Of a stretch of DNA of 40,545 nt, positions 24,068 through 31,497 are shown piece by piece. Each line of letters opens with the position of its first letter. The first letter of the stretch is position 1. Made by a program: the position numbers and the translations under genes. The notes under the pieces are model-generated. The model was not told where the DNA came from. It did no database searches and saw nothing but the letters and a program-made list of their open reading frames with translations. The stretch comes from Eubacteriales bacterium (GTDB taxonomy: Bacteria > Bacillota > Clostridia > Lachnospirales > Lachnospiraceae). The DNA lies in NCBI GenBank assembly GCA_030524175.1, contig JAUNHC010000045.1, positions 1-40,545 on the forward strand, written 5' to 3'.

Positions 24068-24128
24068 AGAAAAGAAAAAGACTTCCGTTTCATACAGGAC
24101 ACCTCACCTGTCATAAAACAAAAGTCTT
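24068..24128 (-). terminator. Terminator between the leader ORF and hflK
   Basis: On the minus strand AAGACTT/AAGTCTT close a long imperfect hairpin with an inner ACAGG/CCTGT stem, followed by TTTTCTTTTC. It begins 6 nt after the small ORF stop and lies about 120 nt before hflK, so it could be an attenuator. Confidence 0.65.
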
Positions 24129-24133
24129 GCCGA

Positions 24134-24217
24134 TTATATCATACTGCGGGTATTTCTACCGTTCTGACGCATATATGTACCACTTCTCCCAAAAGCTGAT
24201 CCTGCTTCCAAAATCAT
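24134..24217 (-). CDS. Possible 27-residue leader peptide upstream of hflKC
   Basis: The ATG at 24217 has AAGGGAG 8 nt upstream and follows a plausible promoter. The peptide starts MILEAGSAFGRSGTYM, is rich in Gly, Arg and Ser and is not hydrophobic. It stops 6 nt before a terminator hairpin. I do not recognise it. The promoter, ribosome binding site, ORF and terminator in a row suggest either a leader peptide for attenuation of hflKC or an independent small gene. A frame open further upstream from a TTG has no ribosome binding site. Confidence 0.45.
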   Translation of the reverse strand: MILEAGSAFGRSGTYMRQNGRNTRSMI

Positions 24218-24245
24218 GGCCGCTACTCCCTTTTCTTTGATAAGG

Positions 24246-24274
24246 ATTGTATCATATTCTTTCCCGAAAAGCAA
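24246..24274 (-). promoter_or_regulatory. Promoter of the leader ORF / hflKC unit
   Basis: TTGCTT (24269-24274), a 17-nt spacer and TACAAT (24246-24251) on the minus strand, 29 nt before the small ORF. Confidence 0.6.
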
Positions 24275-24339
24275 GTATTTTCGCGGTAATTCGCAGTTAT
24301 TTTCAGTGAAATCAACGAATTTTTCCCAAAATTCTACAT

Positions 24340-24368
24340 TTGACAATCATGCGATTCTTTGTTATTAT
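24340..24368 (+). promoter_or_regulatory. Promoter of antitoxin-like RNA 1
   Basis: TTGACA (24340-24345), a 17-nt spacer and TATTAT (24363-24368). The same boxes and almost the same spacer are conserved in copy 2 (35221-35249), which supports function. Confidence 0.8.
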
Positions 24369-24374
24369 AAGAAT

Positions 24375-24464
24375 ATAAAAAAGTGCTGCCGATAGACGGT
24401 CAGCCCAGATTGTTGATCACAAAAAGTAACCGCACACTTTGGTTGAGAGGGCGGTTACTTTTTT
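24375..24464 (+). ncRNA. Antitoxin-like antisense RNA, copy 1
   Basis: A predicted RNA of about 85-90 nt starts about 7 nt after the -10. It folds a 5' hairpin (GCTGCCG/CGGTCAGC) and ends at terminator stem AAAAAGTAACCGC/GCGGTTACTTTTTT (24421-24464). Its 3' part is antisense to the last 10 nt of the toxin-like ORF and to that mRNA's terminator. This is the tail-to-tail overlap known for txpA/RatA and bsrG/SR4. The RNA itself is inferred. Confidence 0.65.
24421..24464. terminator. Bidirectional terminator shared by toxin-like mRNA 1 and its antisense RNA
   Basis: AAAAAGTAACCGC pairs with GCGGTTACTTTTTT, giving a T-run on both strands. Nearly identical copies are at 35302-35345 and 24749-24792. 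Confidence 0.85.
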
Positions 24465-24547
24465 GTATAATCTATGTATGCTATCAATACTGTAACAACA
24501 ATACTGATTATCATCAGCATGATGTAGAGCATCTCAAAATCACTCAT
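24455..24547 (-). CDS. Holin-like type I toxin candidate, copy 1 (30 residues)
   Basis: The peptide starts MSDFEMLYIMLMIISI, has a single hydrophobic helix (about residues 6-24) and ends in DYTKK. The pattern fits the short holin-like toxin group (TxpA/BsrG type): an early E-x-L, a membrane helix and a Lys-rich tail. The ATG has AAGGAGGG 9 nt upstream. The long leader (about 108 nt) contains the hairpin CAGAGGG/CCCTCTG and the palindrome TTCCCAATTGGGA next to the ribosome binding site, so translation may be restrained. Copy 2 at 35336-35428 differs at five residues, mostly conservatively. Toxicity is inferred. Confidence 0.75.
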   Translation of the reverse strand: MSDFEMLYIMLMIISIVVTVLIAYIDYTKK

Positions 24548-24661
24548 AAAGTATGCCCTCCTTTTTCATATTTCCCAATTGGGATTTCTATGTAATCAGA
24601 GGGTCACAGTCCCTCTGGAGAAGGACTAACCGCCTACCGTTTTCCGGCAGCACCTAATATT

Positions 24662-24690
24662 ATTTTATCAAATTTTTGTTCAGTCTTCAA
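24662..24690 (-). promoter_or_regulatory. Promoter of toxin-like mRNA 1
   Basis: TTGAAG (24685-24690), a 17-nt spacer and TAAAAT (24662-24667) on the minus strand. It is conserved in copy 2 as TTGAAA-17-TAAAAT. The transcript would begin near 24655 with the GTGCTGCCG hairpin. Confidence 0.7.
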
Positions 24691-24723
24691 GCACAATATG
24701 TTCTGAATAAGTCAATGAATTCT

Positions 24724-24792
24724 TCTGTTAACAATAATTGATAATTACAAAAAAGTAACCGCACACTTTGGTCGAGGGGCGGTTACTTTTTT
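24724..24792 (-). terminator. Alpha-galactosidase terminator derived from the toxin-like element
   Basis: Stem AAAAAAGTAACCGC/GCGGTTACTTTTTT (24749-24792) lies 15 nt after the alpha-galactosidase stop. It shares nearly all bases with the toxin/antitoxin terminator, including the loop ACACTTTGGT. The preceding bases (AATTGATAATTAC) also resemble the element (GTTGATCAC), so this looks like a degenerate third copy. Confidence 0.75.
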
Positions 24793-24807
24793 ATATGTTG
24801 TATGTAA

Positions 24808-26910
24808 TTACTGCGGAATAAGTGATACCGCCGCAGCCTCATCCTCCTGTAAATTGCGGAATATGATCAAATGATCCTCCAGTGTGATATCTTTCGCACC
24901 ATCGCTGTACACTGTTTTAATATGCTGCGGACATCCCGGCGGAAGCTGAATCGTAATTTCCTCCGGAACCTCTCCGTGGAAGGTGTGCACAAGTACATAT
25001 GCCTCTCCGTTATCACCAACACGGACAATTCCCTGCCACCCTTTTGGATGCCGGATGCTTTTCACTTCCGGACCAAATCTGTAGGTCTGGCCTTCTTTGA
25101 TCACAGGCGCAATCTTCTTATAAAATGCAATGCCTCTGTCTATCAGATTCCACTGGTCATCATCAAGCTCCCGCACATCCCCGGAGATACACATACGGCC
25201 AAGAAAGGTATTTGCCATGGAATAGGCAATACGCTTCAGGGAATCTGTCTTACGGATCACTGCCCAAATCTGACTCTGCCTGGGCAGGATGACACGGTGG
25301 AGGTTTGCTGCGATAATGGGAATTTCCGGGCATTCATGAGCATCTGAAAAGGAAGCCATGCTGGTTAGGGCCATATACCCCGGTTCCAGGCGATGTCCTC
25401 CTGATGCGCAGTTTTCAAGCACAATACCCGGGATTTCCTCCTTCACCTTTTCCACAAAAGCTCTGGCTGCCTCCATATTTCTGCGCAGCCCTTCCCCAAG
25501 GGATTCACAGCCGTCACATCCAATTCCTATAGTGTCATTGTAATCCATTTTCATGTATTCAAATCCATACTTCTTCAAGGTACCTATCACACGTTCTTGA
25601 AGATGATCCTGTACCCAGGGGTCATTCATATCCCAAAATCTACGCCTGGTTGTTGTAAGCACGTTGCCGTCCAGCTTTAGCAGATGCTCCGTCTGGCGGT
25701 AGGCTTCAGAAGCCTGCCCCACATTTTCAATCTCAAACCAGATTCCCGGCTTCAAGCCTGCTTCCCGTATAGCTTCCACAGTCCTATCCAGTCCCTTAGG
25801 GAAAAGACTTTCTGAGGGAATGTAATCTCCCATGCTGATATCCCATGGCACGCCGTCAGCCTTATACCAGCCGCAGTCGATGACAAAATATTGAAAGCCT
25901 CTGCCCTTGATTTTCTCCAGAATAGCACAGATATTCTCATGGGAAGGGCACCCCCAGGTAGTACAGTATTCGTTAAAGATAACAGGTAATTCCTGCTCAC
26001 AGGCAGGACCTGAATCTGCTGCCCTTTGTCCGGCATCCGTAAGTCTTCTTGTGAATATCTCCAGGGAATCTGTCCGCGCCACACTTACAATAGCTTGGGG
26101 TGAAAGAAAGCTTTCTCCCGGCTCAATCTGTTTCATCCAATGTCCAAATTCCCGGTCTGCCAGCCCTGCACTGACGGCAATATTCTCATCCTCACGATAT
26201 ATTTCCATCTGCCAGGAGGCATTGTGGGCAAGCTGCATCCCCCAGAAAACATTGCTTTCTTTATCCTCCACTGCAAGGAACGGAAAGTAGCGGTTTACAG
26301 GAAGTGATCCTGTCTGACCAAATCTTTCACATCGTACAGCCTCCATGGTCCAGGAGGTATCAAGCTGCAGATCTTCCATAGTTTCGGTCTTAAGCCTTCC
26401 CTCCTGGCTCCAGCGGCTTTGCAGACGGTGAATCTGAATACTCTCGCTGCAGTCACCGGGAAGATAGGGGGATATCCCTTCTATAGAGCAGCTTGCCAGC
26501 ATTTCTATAAATACAGGTTTCCGGCTTTCATTGTGAAACCGGCTGCACATTCGCAGCACTTTTTCTCCCGCCGTGTATGTAAGTATATGCGATATCCTGT
26601 ATCCCCGGTCATCCTTCATATTCGTGGTTACTGTGGTTGTATGGTCCTCTTCTGTACACTCCTGGGATTCAAACTTTAGTCTGCGGACACTTTCCCCGTT
26701 ACGTAAGGTGTTTCCCGGGGCAAAGGCTCCGTTGTACATGTCCCCGGCAAGCTTCACCTGCACCAGGCTGTCCAGGGCTGCTTTCTTGCTTATATTTTCA
26801 GGGAGCGGCAGTTCAGCAGGATATAAAACAAGCCCAACCTGCTTATCTTCATTGATCTCATATCGGGCCGTCATATCTCCCAACCCATACTCCTTTAATA
26901 GTTTGTCCAT
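24808..26910 (-). CDS. Alpha-galactosidase, GH36 family
   Basis: A 700-residue enzyme without signal peptide, so cytoplasmic. It removes terminal alpha-1,6-galactose from melibiose, raffinose-type sugars or galactomannan fragments. The N-terminal beta-sandwich (about 1-310) is followed by a TIM barrel with the catalytic nucleophile Asp in YMKMDYND and the probable acid/base Asp in SFSDAHE after ENCASGGHRLEPG, then a C-terminal beta domain. ATG at 26910 is preceded by GGAGGG; the frame opens ten codons earlier without a site. It is the last gene of the transporter operon, 40 nt after the second permease. Confidence 0.93.
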   Translation of the reverse strand: MDKLLKEYGLGDMTARYEINEDKQVGLVLYPAELPLPENISKKAALDSLVQVKLAGDMYNGAFAPGNTLRNGESVRRLKFESQECTEEDHTTTVTTNMKDDRGYRISHILTYTAGEKVLRMCSRFHNESRKPVFIEMLASCSIEGISPYLPGDCSESIQIHRLQSRWSQEGRLKTETMEDLQLDTSWTMEAVRCERFGQTGSLPVNRYFPFLAVEDKESNVFWGMQLAHNASWQMEIYREDENIAVSAGLADREFGHWMKQIEPGESFLSPQAIVSVARTDSLEIFTRRLTDAGQRAADSGPACEQELPVIFNEYCTTWGCPSHENICAILEKIKGRGFQYFVIDCGWYKADGVPWDISMGDYIPSESLFPKGLDRTVEAIREAGLKPGIWFEIENVGQASEAYRQTEHLLKLDGNVLTTTRRRFWDMNDPWVQDHLQERVIGTLKKYGFEYMKMDYNDTIGIGCDGCESLGEGLRRNMEAARAFVEKVKEEIPGIVLENCASGGHRLEPGYMALTSMASFSDAHECPEIPIIAANLHRVILPRQSQIWAVIRKTDSLKRIAYSMANTFLGRMCISGDVRELDDDQWNLIDRGIAFYKKIAPVIKEGQTYRFGPEVKSIRHPKGWQGIVRVGDNGEAYVLVHTFHGEVPEEITIQLPPGCPQHIKTVYSDGAKDITLEDHLIIFRNLQEDEAAAVSLIPQ

Positions 26911-26950
26911 TAAAATATACCCTCCAATCCGCATATACACTTTAAAGACA

Positions 26951-27817
26951 TTAACCCTTCACAGCCCCTACTGTCATTCCCTTGATAAAGTATTTCTGCA
27001 GAGATAAAAACAGCACTGCAATGGGCAGAACAGACACAACAATAGCAGCCATGGCTGTTGTATAATCGCTGCTCTGGGCAGAAAAAAGTGATTGAATGGC
27101 AACCGTCAGTGTTTTGAGCTGTTTTTTGCTCACATATAGGCTTGCCAGAAGATAATCGTTCCAGATCTGGAATGACTGCATAATGATCAAAGTTGCCATA
27201 GCAGGCTTGAGAAGCGGCAGCACTATCCTGAAATATGTCTGGAAAACCGAGCAGCCGTCAATCCTTGCCGATTCCTCAAGTTCCAGGGGAACTGTACTCA
27301 TGAAGCTTGTCATAAGGAAAACGCCGAAGGAAATCCCAGTGGCAACATACATTAGTATTATACCATATCTTGTGTTTGTCAGGTGCATTTTATAGCCAAT
27401 GGTATAGATAGGAAGAAACAGCGCCTGATATGGAATCAGGATACCTACAATAAAGTAGATATAGGCAAACTTAAAGAATTTCCTGTGGCATCTGGCAATG
27501 GCCCAGGCCGTGGTTCCGCATAAGACAGCCAGGATGAGCACACTGACTGCTGTATAGAACAAGGTATTAAGGAAAGTTGCCTTCATATTCAGCTTCTGGA
27601 ATGCTTTCACATAGTTATCCAGATTAAGGGCTTTGGGCAGCGCCAGGGGACTGCCCAGATATAATTCTCTTTTTGATTTAAACGAGTAATTAAGGATAAT
27701 AAAAATTGGTGCCAGATACACAACAGCGCAGAGGGTCATGACAATCTGTATGATAAGAGTAGTCTTAGTATAAGGCTGTTTCACAATCTCGTCTTTTTTC
27801 TTTTTCTGTCTTGCCAT
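26951..27817 (-). CDS. Sugar ABC transporter permease (CUT1, MalG/MsmG-like)
   Basis: A 288-residue, six-helix inner-membrane subunit. The EAA loop that docks the ATPase reads EESARIDGCSVFQTYFRIVL, followed by PLLKPAMATL. The N terminus is basic and cytoplasmic (ARQKKKKDE). It overlaps the upstream permease gene by one base. It works with the 27817-28707 permease, the 28760-30019 binding protein and an ATPase encoded elsewhere, probably of MsmK type. Confidence 0.95.
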   Translation of the reverse strand: MARQKKKKDEIVKQPYTKTTLIIQIVMTLCAVVYLAPIFIILNYSFKSKRELYLGSPLALPKALNLDNYVKAFQKLNMKATFLNTLFYTAVSVLILAVLCGTTAWAIARCHRKFFKFAYIYFIVGILIPYQALFLPIYTIGYKMHLTNTRYGIILMYVATGISFGVFLMTSFMSTVPLELEESARIDGCSVFQTYFRIVLPLLKPAMATLIIMQSFQIWNDYLLASLYVSKKQLKTLTVAIQSLFSAQSSDYTTAMAAIVVSVLPIAVLFLSLQKYFIKGMTVGAVKG

Positions 27818-28707
27818 TATGCCTGCACCTCCTTTTTCCTGAGACCTTTAACCTGGATGAGGGCTACCAGCAGCAATGCGATCACCAGGGTTACTGTCAT
27901 GGCAGAGCCATAGCCGTACTGCCTGCCGTTAATAGCTGTTGTATATGTTTTATATATAACTGAGGTAGAGGCTCTTCCCGGCCCTCCTTTGGTGGATGCC
28001 ACCAGAAGGTCATATACCTTCAGCGAGCCTGTGGTAATTCCCACAACACAGATTGTAATGGCCGGAGCCAGCATGGGAATCGTCACATTGAAGAAACGGT
28101 GGATGGCATTGGCCCCGTCCACTTTTGCCGCCTCGTAAAGCTCAGACGGCACGGACTGCAGGCCTGCCAGGTAAATCAGCATCCAATACCCAACCCACTG
28201 CCAGTTATTGGCGATCAGAAGTCCTCCAAGGACTGTCTCTGCCTTGCCGAACAGAAGGAAATTAAAGTTAGTCCCCAGAAAATCATTGACAGCCGGCAGT
28301 ACATTGGAAAACATTTTCAGCCAGATAAAACCAACCACCACCGCACTGATCAGGCACGGTACAAACAGTGCCGTCCTATAAAGCTTCTGGGCACGGATAC
28401 CGCTGTCCAGGGCTACTGCAAACAAAAGAGCCAATACATTCTGGATAATAGTATTTCCCACAGTAAATTTAATGGTAAACCACCATGCGTCAAGAAATTC
28501 CTTATCTTTGAATAATTTTACATAGTTCTCTATTCCTACAAATATCTTTTCCGCAGTCATTCCATCCCAGCTTGTGAGGGAATAACGAAAAGAAAGAAAT
28601 AGCGGCACGATCAGCCCAACGGTAAAAATGATCATCCCCGGAAGCACCAGCACCAGATATTGGCGCACCATCCTCTTTTCCATGCCTGCTGTTCTTTTTT
28701 TCTTCAT
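27817..28707 (-). CDS. Sugar ABC transporter permease (CUT1, MalF/MsmF-like)
   Basis: A 296-residue six-helix permease. The EAA loop is ELYEAAKVDGANAIHRFFNV with TIPMLAPAITICV after it. The segment LFLSFRYSLTSWDGM near the N terminus is typical of the family. I place the start at ATG 28707, which has GAAGGAG 9 nt upstream; the open frame begins 21 codons earlier and would overlap the binding-protein gene. Confidence 0.95.
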   Translation of the reverse strand: MKKKRTAGMEKRMVRQYLVLVLPGMIIFTVGLIVPLFLSFRYSLTSWDGMTAEKIFVGIENYVKLFKDKEFLDAWWFTIKFTVGNTIIQNVLALLFAVALDSGIRAQKLYRTALFVPCLISAVVVGFIWLKMFSNVLPAVNDFLGTNFNFLLFGKAETVLGGLLIANNWQWVGYWMLIYLAGLQSVPSELYEAAKVDGANAIHRFFNVTIPMLAPAITICVVGITTGSLKVYDLLVASTKGGPGRASTSVIYKTYTTAINGRQYGYGSAMTVTLVIALLLVALIQVKGLRKKEVQA

Positions 28708-28759
28708 CTTGTCACTCTCCTTCAAACACTTCGTGCCGGCACTCCCGCTCTGTTCATTT

Positions 28760-30019
28760 TCAGTTTGCACTGCTGGCGTCTACTCTGTCGTCAGATGCCT
28801 TTAAACATTCCTCAAAGGTCTCCTGCCCCTGAAGCCATGCAGCGATATCCTTTGCGTTTTCTTCCTGGAAACCGCCCCATACAAGCTGGTTATTTCCAAG
28901 GGTTACATCAACGATCTTATCCTCTGCCGCATATTGGTCAATATCTTCCTGGCTTGGATTGGAGAATGTAGGAGTCACATCCTTAAGCATGGATGCAGTC
29001 TTTGTATAGTCCAGTATTTCCACAGCAAGTTCTTTGTCTCCTGTGAGTACATCCAGGAATGCGTTGACTGCATCCTGATGCTCTGTCTCTGCACTTGTCA
29101 TAACTGTGATGTTCGGCTCAAAAATCAGTTTGGAATCGCCGGTCTGGTTAGGGAACGGGAAAATGCCAAAATCAAAGTTCTCGTCTATATCCAGGAAATT
29201 CTGGATAGACCAGGAGCCTGAAACCTTCATAGCTGCCTCGCCCAGCACCATCTTGGCATCACAGTCTGTCTGTTCTGTTGAGAAGGTATCCTCATATGTG
29301 TTGTCAAATATCAGCTTGTTGTAATTATAAGCATTCTTCATATCCTCACTGTCCGAAAAGCTGACCTTGCCGTCGCGGAACTGATCTCCCCAGTCAGGAG
29401 TCTTGTTAAATACATCATTCATACAGAACTGCATGGTCACGTTTCCGATGGACCAGGTGTCAACCATATGGCTGGCAAAAGGTGTGATATCCTTTGCTTT
29501 GCAGTCATCTATGATGGCTTGTAGTTCATCCAGGGTAGTGGGAACTTCCCAGCCGTTTTCTTTGAACATGGTCTTGTTGTAATACACGCCTTGATACAGT
29601 GCATTGTAAACCATACCGTATGTCTTTCCGTCAATGGTCACGTTCTCTCTTGCCGCATCAAGCCCCCGGTCCAGATAAGTGGAATCAATTTCTCCCAGAA
29701 TGCCCTGGGGTGCGTAAGTAGCCACATCCTGAGCCTTTCCGATCATAATATCAGGAAGGCCGGACTGAAGATACTGCTGCATCTTCGGCTGAAAATCATT
29801 TCCCCAATCCACGCATTCCCATTCCAGGGTAATATTGGGATACTGCTTTGCCAGCGCCTCGTCGATCATATCTTCAATACCCGCATCCGTGGTAGACTGT
29901 CCCGCAAGAATTGTCAAGGTAACTTCCTCGTCTGCCGCCGCGCTTACCACATTTGCACCTGCCATCATTCCTGCACATAAGGATGCTGCCAATACCATGC
30001 TCATTGCTTTTCTTTTCAT
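28760..30019 (-). CDS. Sugar ABC transporter substrate-binding protein (extracellular type 1)
   Basis: A 419-residue binding protein of the MalE/MsmE class (about 27-419). The signal peptide MKRKAMSMVLAASLCAGMMA ends at VSAAADEE, a signal peptidase I site. The one Cys (in ASLCAG) does not fit a lipobox. This is odd for a Gram-positive transporter protein and differs from its paralogue at 30226, which has a lipobox. Shared blocks with that paralogue include LAGQST-DAG-EDM, LEWECVDWG and YNALYQGV-YNK. ATG at 30019 follows AAAGGAGG. It is the first gene of the uptake/hydrolysis operon; substrate alpha-galactosides is inferred from the GH36 gene. Confidence 0.93.
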   Translation of the reverse strand: MKRKAMSMVLAASLCAGMMAGANVVSAAADEEVTLTILAGQSTTDAGIEDMIDEALAKQYPNITLEWECVDWGNDFQPKMQQYLQSGLPDIMIGKAQDVATYAPQGILGEIDSTYLDRGLDAARENVTIDGKTYGMVYNALYQGVYYNKTMFKENGWEVPTTLDELQAIIDDCKAKDITPFASHMVDTWSIGNVTMQFCMNDVFNKTPDWGDQFRDGKVSFSDSEDMKNAYNYNKLIFDNTYEDTFSTEQTDCDAKMVLGEAAMKVSGSWSIQNFLDIDENFDFGIFPFPNQTGDSKLIFEPNITVMTSAETEHQDAVNAFLDVLTGDKELAVEILDYTKTASMLKDVTPTFSNPSQEDIDQYAAEDKIVDVTLGNNQLVWGGFQEENAKDIAAWLQGQETFEECLKASDDRVDASSAN

Positions 30020-30059
30020 GTTAGTTCCTCCTTTAAGATTACGTTCATTTGATGATTTT

Positions 30060-30088
30060 ATTATAATAAACAATTCAATCCCGGTAAT
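30060..30088 (-). promoter_or_regulatory. Probable activator-dependent promoter of the transporter operon
   Basis: A consensus -10 TATAAT (30060-30065) is paired at 17 nt with a poor -35 (ATTACC, 30083-30088). A good -10 with no -35 suits activation by the AraC-type response regulator encoded just upstream. AATTGT occurs twice in the same orientation around the -35 and could be part of the regulator site. Confidence 0.5.
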
Positions 30089-30100
30089 AGGACACAATTG

Positions 30101-30139
30101 AAAAAAGGAGTAGTCCGTTTTTGAAAACGACTGCTCCTT
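30101..30139 (-). terminator. Terminator ending the kinase-regulator-lipoprotein unit
   Basis: GGAG-AGTC-GTTTT arms pair with AAAAC-GGACT-CTCC around a short loop, followed by TTTTTTC on the minus strand. It lies about 90 nt after the lipoprotein stop and just before the transporter promoter. Confidence 0.8.
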
Positions 30140-30225
30140 AATCTTATTTTACAGTTTTCACTTGTTCATTTTTGTCTGCCCATAGTGGTGCGTGCAGCTT
30201 GTCAGAATGAATTTTCAAACACGCT

Positions 30226-31497
30226 CTAACTCTGACGTTTGCTTTCCTCCCTGTTTTCGTCCGCAAAGGCCAGGACTTCCTCCAGGGTGATTTCTCCTTG
30301 CAGCCATCTGAGTGTTTCCCCGGCCAGATTGTTCTGAAAATTCCATATCAGCTGTGAATTCCCAACAGCAGCCTCCACAATATCCCCCGATTCCTGATAT
30401 GCATACACATCATCCCAGATACATGTCTGCCCTCCGGCCTCCACATCCCTGCGCACAGAAAATGTCTGAGTAAACTCCAGGATTTCTTCCATAAGCCTTG
30501 TGTCATCCATCAGAAGCTGAAATATGTCATCCACCAGCTCTCCGTTCCTGGTAAATGCACTCTTCATAAAGGTCATATTTGTTTCTCTGATCAGGCGGCT
30601 GTCGCCGTTTTCATTTGGATAGGGAAAAATCCCGTAATGAAATTCCTGCTGAGCCTGGTTTACAAACTGCAGGGACCAGCAGCCGCCGGGATACATGGCA
30701 GCTTTTCCTTCGTCAAACCTCTTGTCACTCTCCGCTTGCTGGAGAAAACTTGCATCCTCAAAGGAATGATCATAAATATATTTTACTTCTTCCATACACA
30801 GTCGTGCTTCCCCGGATCGGGTGAAAGTCTCCTTCCCTTTCCGAAAATCATCTCCCCAATCCGGCCGTTGGGAAAATATATTGCCTATCATCATCTGCAT
30901 GATAAGATTCCCTGTCTTCCAGCTCTCCTGAAAGTGCCCTGCAAAGGCAGTGATACCTCTTTGCTCCAGTATCTCCACCGTTTTTCTTAATTCTTTTCTG
31001 GTTTTGGGTACTGTCAGACCATTGGCCTTAAAAATATCTTTGTTATAGATCACCCCCTGGTATAATGCATTATAAGGAAGTCCGTAAAGCTTGCCCTCAA
31101 TCTCCGCCGTATCAAGGGCTTCTTTGTATATATTCCCGGTTCCTGAAAGGTGGATTTCTGCCAGGATTCCCGTTTCCGCATAAGCGGCTACATCCTGTGA
31201 TTTCCCCACAATAATATCCGGAATATCCCCTGATGATAGCCTTGCCCGCATACTGTCATCAAAGCTTTCCCCCCAGTCAACACACTCCCACTCAAGCTGC
31301 ACATCCGGAAACTTTTCTGCCACTGCATCGGAAACCATATCCTCCGTACCTGCATCTGAGGTAGATTGTCCTGCCAGAACGTTCAGCACAATCTTTTCTT
31401 CCTGTCTGCTCTCTTCCGTCCTTCCTGCGCACCCACCGGCAGTTATCCATAGAATAAAACAGAAGATCACTGCCGCTGCCTGATGTCTATTTCTCAA
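30226..31497 (-). CDS. Sugar-binding lipoprotein linked to a two-component system (candidate co-sensor)
   Basis: A 423-residue paralogue of the transporter binding protein at 28760. A lipobox (ITAGGC) ends the signal peptide. It shares blocks such as LAGQST-DAG-EDM, LEWECVDWGESF and PYNALYQGVIYNKDIFKANG. The start is a TTG at 31497: AGAGGAGG lies 8 nt upstream, and the TTGA overlap with the regulator stop means coupled translation. It is transcribed with kinase and regulator and separated from the transporter genes by a terminator. It therefore probably presents sugar to the kinase rather than to the permeases; this is inference. Confidence 0.92.
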   Translation of the reverse strand: MRNRHQAAAVIFCFILWITAGGCAGRTEESRQEEKIVLNVLAGQSTSDAGTEDMVSDAVAEKFPDVQLEWECVDWGESFDDSMRARLSSGDIPDIIVGKSQDVAAYAETGILAEIHLSGTGNIYKEALDTAEIEGKLYGLPYNALYQGVIYNKDIFKANGLTVPKTRKELRKTVEILEQRGITAFAGHFQESWKTGNLIMQMMIGNIFSQRPDWGDDFRKGKETFTRSGEARLCMEEVKYIYDHSFEDASFLQQAESDKRFDEGKAAMYPGGCWSLQFVNQAQQEFHYGIFPYPNENGDSRLIRETNMTFMKSAFTRNGELVDDIFQLLMDDTRLMEEILEFTQTFSVRRDVEAGGQTCIWDDVYAYQESGDIVEAAVGNSQLIWNFQNNLAGETLRWLQGEITLEEVLAFADENREESKRQS

